Positions 49,508 to 61,300 of a stretch of 64,000 bases of DNA are shown here, in pieces. The position numbers and the translations under genes are program-made. How positions within the stretch are numbered: position 1 is the first letter of the stretch; each line of letters starts with the position of its first letter. The stretch covers positions 457,501-521,500 of the forward strand of contig PQWQ01000018.1 in the NCBI GenBank assembly GCA_002943765.1, written 5' to 3'. Origin of the DNA: Psoroptes ovis. Taxonomy: Eukaryota; Arthropoda; Arachnida; Sarcoptiformes; Psoroptidae. Below the pieces are notes generated by a model. The model searched no databases. It was not told the DNA's origin and was given only the letters and a program-made list of their open reading frames with translations.

Positions 49508-50764
49508 TCAATCAATTTCATCTTCAGGATTAGCATTTAATGAATAGAACGACATTATTATTGAATAATCATTTCCATACATTGAATTATGAATACTTTT
49601 AAATGACATTTCATTAATTGATTCGAATGGCATATTACGTACAATATTCGATGATCGATAATGTTGAATCTTTGATAATTTTTCTGAATGATTTGATGAT
49701 AATAATGATAATTTATCATAATCATCATCAGTGTTACCATCGGAGATCATTGATTGTTCATTGCCGTCAGCAGTTAAATATATTTGAAAAAATGAATGCT
49801 CATTGATCGGTGTTGAACTTAATAATGGCTCATTGGCAATCGATAATTCATCATAATTATCGTCATTATCATTATTATAATAATCAACATCATCAATATT
49901 ATTGATATCTGCTAAGATATCAAATTTATTTGAGATCGGTAAATAAGCTATTGATTTTCTATTATTAAAATTCAAAGCCAACGAGTTTGTTTCAGATATC
50001 AAATAACATTTTACAATATAAATGACGGCGATGAAAATAATAATAATGATTAATCTGTAATTGGAAACCATCGATGATGATAATTGATTGTATAATAATG
50101 ATGTATCATTGAATTTAAACACTATAAATTAGGAATAAAGAATTGAAATATAATTAATTCGATTCAAAAAAAAGGATTTATCGAAATTTGATGAATGATT
50201 TATGCACTTACCGATCAGTTCCAACATGAGAAAATATATACAATTTAAGCAAAAATGAATAATGGATTTTTGAAATATGATTGAAATGAATAAATTTACA
50301 AATAAAAATATTGCTTCATTGTACAATATGTTGTCGGAGATGTTTTGATTTTGATCATCATCGTTATCATAATAAATTTCGAAATCAATCAAACTCATCA
50401 AATCATTTGATTGATTATCTTGAGATGATTCTTGAAACAATATTTGATACAATTGCTTTGAATCCATTTTTAACAATAAATATCGTCGATTATGGTGAGC
50501 ATTGATTCCATCGAAAAGACTACAATCTGTATCCATCAATTGTAATAACAATTTGCGTTTGAAATTATGTTCAAAACTTGAAATCAAATCGTTATGTTGA
50601 TGATTTACTTGATGTATGACAATTTGCTTCGAATGATTCGTGGTGGTGGTGAAATTTTCATTTAAATCAATTTGATTGAAAGAATTTCGATTATTATAAT
50701 GATCTAAAAGAATGATTATTTTCAAGAAAATAATGACCACATTTGATGTTGATCTGATGATCAT
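49508..50764 (-). CDS. Unrecognised membrane protein
   Basis: Two exons, 50764-50212 and 50121-49508, joined through a good gtaagt donor and tttatag acceptor in phase, give 388 residues. Features: a hydrophobic N-terminus (about residues 7-20, signal peptide or anchor), a hydrophilic region with His/Asn/Asp, and a membrane region (FLFVNLFISIIF, then FCLNCIYFLMLELI). A strong segment, YRLIIIIIFIAVIYIVKC, follows, then an acidic Asn/Asp/Ser-rich C-terminal tail. I do not recognise any family, and composition bias could hide a known one. The start is the first ATG in frame; upstream codons lack another. Confidence 0.55.
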
Positions 50765-51620
50765 GGTCGATTGTTCATTTCCTTTGATTATGAATAATGA
50801 TTGATTTAAAAACAACGGGTGAAAAACCTTTGAAATCTTTGAATTTTACCAAAATAAAAGCTTGAATATTTTAACAAATCACCAAAATGAAAAACAAACG
50901 AACAAATCGAATATGACGAAATAATGACGCAACGATTTTCAATAGAAATCTAACCAGCAAATGATTTTGGACAAAAAATAAAAACGAAATCAATATGCAC
51001 GAGGTAAGAATTGCGCAGCAATTGCGAAATTGGAAAATGAAAAGGAAAAAACAATTTCGAAAACAAATTCGCAGTCGTCCTTTTTGAATGGGACATGAAT
51101 TTCTTGCAAGCAAAAAAATTTAAATTTTTTTCGCGCCCAGATTTAAATTTTTCTTGTTAATTTTCAAATAAATTAATTAAAAGAGAAAAAACAACAAAAT
51201 TTTCTTTATTTTTCTCAGTAATGAATTAACAAAATTTTAATTTAAATTAATTCTCAGTCTTTGATCATTTCATTTGTTTTGTTTTTCAGTTTTTACTCAC
51301 ATTTTATTGTTTTGAATGTACAAACAATACAATTTATAAATAAATAAATAAACAATTAAATAAACAAATAATAATTAATCGGTTTCTAATTATTAATGGG
51401 TTTTCGGCATTTTTCCTCTTTGTGTTTGAATGAAGTAAAAAATATTCAGATGGATTTCGGTGGATGGTTTGTATGTTTAGTTTGTATGCAGGCATCAATC
51501 AACCGATTATCATCATCATCATCATCATTTTAACAAAAGAAAATGTAATATAAATCCTATTCAAAAAGTACAATAAATTTCATATAAATTCTGAACACAA
51601 TTTTCGTTTTTTATCATTTT

Positions 51621-51653
<33 letters not shown>

Positions 51654-52650
51654 AAAATAAATTATTCACAGAAAACAGCGAAAAAAAAATTCAACAACAA
51701 AATATTTATATGGACATTTATTTTCTTGTCTATTTGTTTTTTTTTTCAGGGAAAATTATTACAATTATAACAATAACAGAACAACAAATAAATAAACGAA
51801 AATCTCAAAAGAAATAATTAAAACTAAATAACGATGATAATAATAAATAAATAAATAAATTATAATTTAAATAACGACAAAAAATAAATAAATGAATGGA
51901 CAAAAACATTAGAATAAATAAATGACTGTAATTTAACATTGAAAAAAAAGAACATATCGAATATATTGAATTTATAAAAAATAATAATAAATTTTCTATT
52001 TTTATTGCTTGAATAAATACAGCTGATAATATTGTCGGTAATTTATGATGATAAATCGATGACGATGTGATTGATTGATTGTAGACGATCGGGGGAAACA
52101 ATTCTTGAATTGGCAGATAAATCAATGATAATGATGGATGAATGGATGATTTGAATCAGACTGATCAATGATCATAGATCTTGTATCTTCATGAGGGTTA
52201 AGATTGAGTCTAACAGTGTGGGTGAATTTTGTTTGAGATTATTCAAGTGTTTAAGCTCTTAACGGAAAATTTACAATTTAACAAAAAGAATTGAAAATAA
52301 ATTGAAAATAAAAATTTGATGTTTTAGTGTGTGTTTCGAATTATATTTGATGATATTTGTTTTTCTTATTTTGGCAGCAATATACCTTGGAATTTTGGTC
52401 CATTTCATTCTTCGTTATTGTCATCTTTTTGGTTTTGAATTTAATTTCAATTGAATTTTTCTAGTTAATGAATCACTGTACAATAATAATTTTGAATGTG
52501 TACATCCATATTGTTGAATATAGCTTTGAATTTCAATAAATGATTGAGATTAGAATTATTACAATAATTTTTATATTGTTCACAATAATAATTGATATGT
52601 CTAATTATTTTATTAATGATTTTAAATGATAATAATATCAATAATAAATG
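50765..52650. other. Spacer between unknown membrane gene and Shaker 3' end
   Basis: 1.9 kb of AT-rich sequence holding the long 3' UTR side of the Kv channel gene and the upstream region of the gene at 49.5-50.8 kb. It includes a 30-nt A run at 51622-51651. Open frames here are Ile/Phe/Leu-biased AT products without domains. Confidence 0.45.
51622..51651. repeat. Poly(A) tract
   Basis: Homopolymer of 30 A, the longest in the window. No retroelement body was recognised on either side. Confidence 0.85.
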
Positions 52651-55600
52651 TCATAAAAATATTGATAACATAAATGCAATCAAATTGATAATCGTATGTT
52701 TTGCTTTTAAATATACACGTGTTTTTTTCGGCTGATTCGGTGGTGTTGATTGTTGCCGCTGAAATTTTGGAATAATTTCATTCGATGATGATGGTGATCG
52801 ATTACCATCATGTCTAATCGATGAACTTGATTGTGTTTGTAGCCCGATTGATGATGATGTTGATGATGTATTTGATATGGTTGAATTTAAAAAACTTTGA
52901 TTTCGATTATTGTTTGTCAAATTTATATTATCATTAGTGTTGAGCTTCGTTTGTGGCTGTTTATTTATTGTTGGCGATGATGATGATTCGGATGGTGATG
53001 ATAATTGTGGACTACGTGTTGATGAACGACGACGATATGATTGCGTTTGTTGTTGTGATTGTGATTGTGGTGGATGTGATTGCTGTCGTTGGAATTGTGA
53101 AAGACCATGAAGACTTGATAGACTTGATGATGATGGATCCAATACTGGTGATTCATTTTTATTATTATTATTATTATTCAGATCATTTGAATCACCTTGT
53201 AAATTGTTATTGTTATTGATTGGTGATGTTGTTAATGGTGAATGATGTTGATGATATGGATTCATTATGGCTGTTGTCGATAATGACAATGGACTATACG
53301 ATTGATTACTGTAGCGTCTTTTTTGTTGTTGCTGTTGTCGACGTTGTTTGGCGACGCGAATACTATTCGTGCGTTTCATCATTATTTGTAATTGTTTTTC
53401 ATAATCAACAGTTTCAGTAATGGTTGGCGCCGTTGGTAAACGTTTTGTGGTATTCGTTAATGATAAAGTAGACGGATTTTTCATAGACATAGGATTCGGT
53501 GGACCTATATTATAATTTGATGACGATGTAAATAAGGGTTGTGATGGCGGACAATTCAGAAATTGTGATGACTGCGATGACAATGATCGTTGATATAGCA
53601 CTGGAGAAGGCTGTAACAAATGCTGTTGATGTCTATCATCGATTGACGATATATCGTTTTTACTTGTACAATGTTGTTGATAATGACCATTTCCACTTCT
53701 ATTATCATTGATGTGTCGTTTTCGACTATGGTCATTATCATCATCATCATCATCTTCTTCTTCATCTTCATCCTCCCCATCATTACCATCGATTTCACCG
53801 ACAATACCTTTATGATCATCATTATTATCATCACCACTTTCATCATTATCATCCAAGTCATTATCATGTGTTATGTTTGAATCAGAATATGATGTGCGTC
53901 GCAGACGATTTTGTCCAACATAACCAGGTAAATATGGACATGATTTAACGTGATTAATATTTGTTGATTGTAAATCTTCTTGATCATTTTCACGATGATA
54001 AAAATAATTAAAATTCGAAACGATAACTGGAACTGGCAGCGCAATCGTCAATACACCAGCAATGGCACACAATGAACCTACGAATTTACCCCAAACACAA
54101 ACTGGTCTCATATCACCATAACCGACGGTTGTCATCGTAACAACTGCCCACCAAAAAGCATCTGGTATTGATTTAAAATTTGATCGTTCACTATCAGCTT
54201 CAGCATAATAAACAGCTGAACTAAACAATACAACACCGATCAATAGAAAAAATATTAATAATGCCAATTCTTTCATTGATGCTTTCAGCGTCATTCCCAA
54301 TATTTGTAGGCCTTTTGAATGTCTTGATAATTTAAATATACGAAATACACGAACTAAACGTATCACACGTAATATTGCTAACGATGATGATTGTGATTTT
54401 GAATCAGTATTATTATTTAATGATTGTAAACGTTGTAATTCATCATCTTCTGGCTGTTTTGCAATCATTGTTGCTAATGTTACAAAATATGGTACAATTG
54501 CAAAAAAATCTATGGCATTCATTATGTCCTAATGGAGCAAACAAACAAAAATAGGAGAAAATGAAAGAAAATTAATTGAAATTATCGATTCGAAAAATCG
54601 ATATTAGTTCAAATAAATTTTTAATGACATTTTATAATTAAATAATGGGAAACAAACCTTTAAAAATGTTATTTTCGATGGACAAGCAAAAAACCTGATT
54701 AATATTTCAATTGAAAACCATATTATACAAATAGTTTCAATTATAAAAAATGGTTCAGTATATGATGGTACTTCATCTTCAATAACTCTTGTTCTATTTG
54801 CTGTTGTATTAAATATTTTATAATGTTTATATTCTGGTAATGTTTCTAAACAAAATATTAATATTGATAATATAATAATGACCACAGATATGATGGCAAC
54901 AATACGTGCCCATTGTGATGATTCAGGATATTCAAATAATAACCATATTTTTCTTTTAAATTCATTTTTAGGCAATGGTTTTTCTTTTTCTTTCACAAAA
55001 CCTTCATCTTCACGAAATTTATTGAATGCAGCTTCACCTAATTCAAAAAATTTAACTTCTTCAGCAAATATATCCAATGGAACATTGACTGGTCTTCGTA
55101 GACGGCCACCAGATTGATAATAATAGAGTATTGCATCAAATACTTGACGATTACGATCGAAAAAATATTCATTTGTGTGCGGATCATAATATCTGTGAAG
55201 TGATAGAAGTGAAAATAAAGAAATGGGACAAAAACATTGAAAAAAATACAATTAAAATCAAATTTAATCAAACAATTTATAATTGAATAATCGATTGAAT
55301 CAATTCAAATTCAAAAAAGAATATCGAATAATGATTATTGCAATTCAATGATTAAATCTATTATCAAATCATTCGATTGTCAACATTATCGATTAATCAT
55401 TTGTCAAAATCATAATAATTTTATAATCAAAAAAATTTCTATTATCATTGAAATCAAATGTAGTCAAAAGTCCGGATATGTTCATGTTCATATAACATCA
55501 TATCAACATTCAACATTCATAAATCATTATTATTTTTCTTTGAAAAAAAATACAAATGAATGAATCAATAATAATAATAATAATTTGATTAAATTATTCC

Positions 55601-56190
55601 CAAATTTTTCCACAACAAAAAAAAAACTTCAATGGATTTAATCAAAATATATGACATTCATTTTTTTTCACATTTGTTCGATTCAATGAAAAGTTAGAAA
55701 ATCAAAAAATAATGGATTTTCATTGTCGCATTGAATTTGGCCAGAATTTCTGCTTTTTCTTAAATCTGGGTTCTGTAAGAAAATTTTCGAAATACAAAGA
55801 ATATTAAGCTATAAAGGAAATTGTATGCGTGATTTCTTCTCAGATGATTCGCAGAATCACACTGAAAAATTACAAAACGAAAAATTCCCATTTATTTTGT
55901 CCCTACAAAACATTTTTTTTTTTTTGACCATTACAATGATTATATATTCATTATTATTATTATTATGATTATGATAATATCATTAAGAAAATGAAAGTTT
56001 TTTAAAAACATTCTTTCATTCATTCATACAGTTATCATCGTTTGACATTTATTATTATTATGATTATGATTATCATTATTATTAAATTCAATTATATTAA
56101 TAATAATTTAATGATAATAATAATAATAATAATATTAGAATTGAAAAATGATTTATGTTTTTGAATCTTATTATTGTTGTTGTATTGTGA

Positions 56191-56222
<32 letters not shown>

Positions 56223-58338
56223 CATGATTATCATTATCATTATCACATACTGGATATTGGATAATATTTTGTTGATACATGAATATCTAAAGATAAATTT
56301 CTTTGAAAACCAAAGAAAAATAAAATCATTTATTCTTCCATTCATTATTATTGTTGATATTTAAGTATTTTATGCCTCATTTAACGCTGTCCAATACAAT
56401 CTTGATTCTAATAGTACTGAATTGAAAAAATGAATGATTTCTGAATTTTCCAAGATTTAATCATGACAATTCTATGATCTAAGAATAAAGATTACACCAT
56501 CAGATTCTAGCCGATGATTCGAAGCTTATCTGGGGTGAGTTAGACTTAAAAAATCACAACCCTTTGATCTTATCATATCTAAAATGCATTGTTTGGTGTT
56601 GCACTAAGTAAGTGAGTGCAATATCTGAGCTCAAAGCCATTATTCATTTGAGATTTCAGAACTCCTCAGCAGTTGTCTTCTTACGGTTTAATAATCTTGA
56701 AAACTTGGGACCTTATTAATTCTTGAAGAAAAATTAATTAAAGACCAAAGACTGCATTGAATTATTACTTTTTTTCAGTGTAAAATAAGGTGGGAATGTA
56801 TTCTATATATTTCAAAATAGATTTATCATTCAAAAAAATAATAATAATATCGATAATAAAGATTACTTAATAACAATAAATTATTATTAAGACATTTTTA
56901 ATCTAATGCTATGCTCATTATTTTGGTATTATTATTATTATTATTAAAATAATGAATTTCGAAAGGACCCACACACACACTATAACACATTCATTGACTA
57001 ATGAACATACAATGATAATGATCATAGAGCTTAGATTTCTTGGAAATTAAATCTCAGAAAATGAGATATGAGAATTGATACTAAAAAAATTTACTGATAA
57101 TAATAAGATTGAGCTGCCCTGAAAAAATTCAGTCCCTGTTCAATCAATCGAAATGCCTGTAGGCGTAAAAAGTACAAACATTGTGGGCGATCAAATAATA
57201 CAACAAGTGTAAAACGAGGTATGGCTGCACATCTTCATTATCAATGTTCGTACATCCATAAATAATTAAAATTTAAAAAATTATTTTGGTGGAAATGAAT
57301 CATTTTTTCCACGAAAATAATGCATCACTGATGATGATGATCAACACTTGACTATAATCTGAATTGGCATTTGAATTCGAGCGAGAAAATGAAAAAAAAT
57401 GATTTAATCAAATTCTATGATGAAATATGATCATATTTCACCACGATTCGGGTGTTTTTTTTTAGTTTGTTTGTCTTGTTTTGTTCGGTCAAAATCTACT
57501 GAAATCAACAAAATCAAGTCTATGAATGGTTATATGTCTGCGAAGCCAAAAAATCCATTTAAATGATTAAATTATGTAAAATATTTTGGTCAAAATCAAA
57601 GAAAAAATATGAATAAATAAATAAATTTCGATAATAATAATAACGATAATCAATTGTCAACTTTTCAAGAAATCTAGTGTTGACATTATCATCATCATCA
57701 TCATCATGTTTTGGGGTTTGATGATTGGTTTGTCCAGTTTTGGTCGAAAAAATTGACCAATGTTTAGTCTGAAAATATTGAATTACTCTGATTGAATCAT
57801 TGATTATCCATGATTGATTTTTTCTCATTATTTTGAGTGGTTTTGAATGGTTCAAGCAGAAATCTCAAGAAAAATAGACATGGAAAACTTACCGAATTCT
57901 TTTGGCTGGATCACCTAATAATGTATTCGGGAATTGTTGTAATGTACGTAATTGTGTTTCAAATACTAAACCACTAATATTAATGGTAACACGTTCACAC
58001 AGATCATGTCGATGTAATAATGGCTCGAAACGTGAATATGTATTACTGGTATAAATATTTAAATCTTGTTGCTGTTCAGCATCATTGATTAATTCATTAT
58101 CTTCACGATATTGTAAACCATCAGGATGATTATAATAAATATCACTATTCATATTATTAGCATTTTCATTATTACCGAATAATTGGTTGCCACCACTGGA
58201 GGCGATTTGGCAACTTCCGCCACCACCACCACCACCGCCACCATCATCTTGTGTTGATTTTGGTATCGATCTACAAAGACATATTAAAAATAAAACCAAT
58301 ATTGTTACAACCATAAATATCATGAATAATGGTGCCAT
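52651..58338 (-). CDS. Sh: Shaker-type (Kv1) voltage-gated potassium channel
   Basis: Neuronal and muscle delayed or A-type K+ channel alpha subunit. Exons: 58338-57893 (start uncertain), 55192-54658 and 54528-52651, in phase, up to 952 residues. The T1 tetramerisation domain (CERVTINISGLVFETQLRTL, then YYDPHTNEYFFDRNRQVFDA) is split by a 2.7-kb intron. S1-S3 follow. S4 is complete, with Arg/Lys at every third position (ILRVIRLVRVFRIFKLSR). The filter is TMTTVGYGD and S6 has the Kv PVP hinge (ALPVPVIVSNFNYFYHR). The tail of about 400 residues is Gln/Ser/Asn-rich and ends without the usual ETDV-type PDZ motif. The hydrophobic first about 22 residues are probably an artefact: an acceptor-like tttgtag at 58271 suggests the exon starts at 58270 and joins an unseen N-terminal exon. 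Confidence 0.92.
55193..57892 (-). other. Shaker T1-splitting intron
   Basis: 2.7-kb intron between the two halves of the T1 domain. It contains (ATT)n at 56191-56222, CA repeats near 56970 and a stretch of more complex sequence at about 56380-56760 and 57100-57260 that I cannot assign. No coding exon is supported. Confidence 0.65.
56191..56222. repeat. (ATT)n microsatellite
   Basis: About ten perfect ATT repeats, followed by imperfect ATC/ATT repeats to about 56247, inside the Shaker intron. Confidence 0.85.
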
Positions 58339-61300
58339 TATAGTATTGATAATAAAATGTATTCAAGTTTGTTTCAGTGTTTTTATTGTGGAATATTGGA
58401 TTGTTATTGAGAGATAATTGAATTTAAATATATCAAATCACAAATATAAATTCAATTTTAAAGAATATTCATTTTAAAATATTTTGGAATAATTCAATCA
58501 AAGATCAATGCTGTTTTTCCGTTGAATTTTACGATTGCGAAAAAAATTGGTCAAACTGTGCTGATATCTTGAATATAATCGAGTTTATCGAAACATTTCC
58601 AGAGCATTGAAATTTGAAATTCAAATACAAACAAACAAACAAACACAAAACATTAATTTGAACAAAAAAAAAACATTTCAAATTAAATGGAATAAATAAA
58701 AAGAATAAATAATATGAGAAAATCTTCACATATTTCATTCCATGTATTATGCAATAAATTTCAATTATTTTTCAAGTATATTCATTATTTTTATCTTCTT
58801 TTGTAAATAAATCTTGATAAATTCAATTCAATTTTGAATGAAATGTAATTTGAATGAAATGAAATTTGAATTTTCAATTCAATTTTCAACAACAACAACA
58901 ACAACAATTTCACTTTGAACAACTTTTGTTGTTTTGTTTTGTTGTTTGTCGGTTGTTCTTGGTTGTTCAAACGAACAAATCCACATGAGAATATTAACAC
59001 ACACACACACTTGATATGTATATTTGATTGAAGAATATAAATTCATTTATTTATTCAAACATATATCGGGAATAACATGAAGATAGTTGAAAAATTAATT
59101 ATCAAAAGAAGAATGAAATTTAGATGATGTAAATATAGAAATAATATAATAATAGCAGAGAACATAAACTGTAATAATAACATCAAAGAACAATAAATTC
59201 TCATATTTATATTCAAAAATAAACAGAATTAAATTTTCATATTCATCCACGAATAAACACACAAAGAGAATCAACAGAATCAATGAATATGCAGATATTG
59301 TTCAAAAAAAAAAAAAAAAATCATCTTTATTTATTTCAATTGAAATATCTTCATTTGATTCTTCATTGTCCTTATTTTGATGTTAATTTTATTGATTTTT
59401 AAATTTATTTTTAAAAATAAATTTTTCTTTGAAAAATATTTATTTATCGATTCATTCATTATGAATTTCAGTATTTTCAATATTTTAAATTATGTTTTTT
59501 TCTATATTGTTTGAAGAATGTTTTGAACAATATACATCATTCGCAAGACAATCATAATTGCAATAATAATAATAATAATGATCATAACATCATCGCGACA
59601 ACAAAATCAAGTTTTTGTTTTTGATTTCTTTACCGAAAATACCAGAGATCGAATTTGATGTTTTATTTTTTTTTCAAAATGAAATTTATGAGCATTTATT
59701 TCAACCATAACATTGATTTTTATTTCTTTATTTTTTAATGAATGAATTCAAATTTCAAATTTCAAAGTTTCTTTAAATCAAAAATGTTTTCAAACAAAAC
59801 AAAATACAAAGAAGAATGTTATATGTTCTTTGATTGATCTTGGCCTCGATTCTTTGATGCAGTAATTCTTCGATGGTGATTATTATTATTACTTGATTCT
59901 TAGTCAAGAATATTCTGTAGACCTTTTCATTGTACAGAATTTCCGACTTAAAACTTGAATATTTTGAATGTATTTTGAAAGAATGAACATGAATTTTAAA
60001 TATTTTCATTTTTTTTAAATTTAAAAAAAATTTTTGTCACTTAGACAATACGCTGGTTTGACATATCCTCCACATACACTTATACATAAGTATGATGTTT
60101 GCTTGTACTAAGTACGCACACACACAAACAAAACAGGAAAAATCAAATCAAATCAAACGAACGAAACAACATCATTTTGTCACATAATTGATCATTGTTA
60201 TTGTAATTGTTGTTGTTGTTAACACAATTGTTGGTTGTCATTTTCAAGAATTTGAAAAAAATAAAAAAAAACACAATCAAACACCATTAACAACGACAAC
60301 AGAAACAACGGAAAATGTAATGGTAAATGAATCTGGAATTCCTATTATTATTCATAATCTTTCATATTCATTCATATTGTTTGCCCCATCAACACAATCG
60401 AAAATACATATTTCTAAACACATTTCAAACATGAATTAATGATGATGGTGGTGACAATGTTTTGATAATGGCAATGGCGGTAATAATGGTGATAATAATA
60501 ACATAACATTGTATGTTATTATGTCGTTGTTAATATTTATTTTGATTATTTTTGAATGGTAATAATTGAATTGAATGAATATTTTTCCGTTTCTTATTTT
60601 CCGTAATGATTTATGGTGAATAACAAATTGTTATTATTATTTTCGTTATTATCATTATTATTATTATTAATTGTGCATATATTTGTTTGATATTGACAAT
60701 CAAATACTTGTGATTCTGTTTGCTATTTGTAGTGTTAGCTCGAATTTGAATACAAAGTCTTAGGATTTTCTATTGTTGTTTTGCTGATGCAAATAAAACG
60801 AAAGAAGCAGACGATGAAGAAGAAACAATTGGTGAAATTGTACATGAATTAATTATTAGTAATTAATTTTTCAATTTATTGAAGCAGTAAACCTTTCTTT
60901 AAAAAGAATTTATTTGTTTCAAGAATTCATTTACATTGAAAATTCAATAATTTGTTCACAGATTTATATGATATAAATATGAATAATCAATGAAATATTT
61001 GAATTGTTTGGAAATATTCCTTAGATTCAATACATTTCAATTGATTTGTTTCCGATTGATTTTTCAATGACCATCGTTATCAACATTCTCATCAATTTTT
61101 ATCAATTTCAAATCATTTCGAAACACTTATCGACAATTGAAAAGTAAACACCACTAACAAAGAAAATACGAATCGATCACTTGAAATCAATTGAAAATTG
61201 TTAAAAATAAGTGTAAATGATTTGAAAATTTAATATCAAGAACACTGAACATATGTGGCAAATTGTATTCAATTCAATCATCAATTGAAACAGGTTCAAC

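Noticed and set aside
51622..51651. Poly(A) run as a retroposon tail
   Set aside because: No LINE, SINE or processed-gene body and no flanking target duplication could be seen, so it is only a homopolymer.
51805..52125. 106-codon minus-strand hydrophobic frame
   Set aside because: Composition-driven Ile/Phe/Leu/Ser sequence in the region downstream of Shaker; no start context, motif or splice partner.
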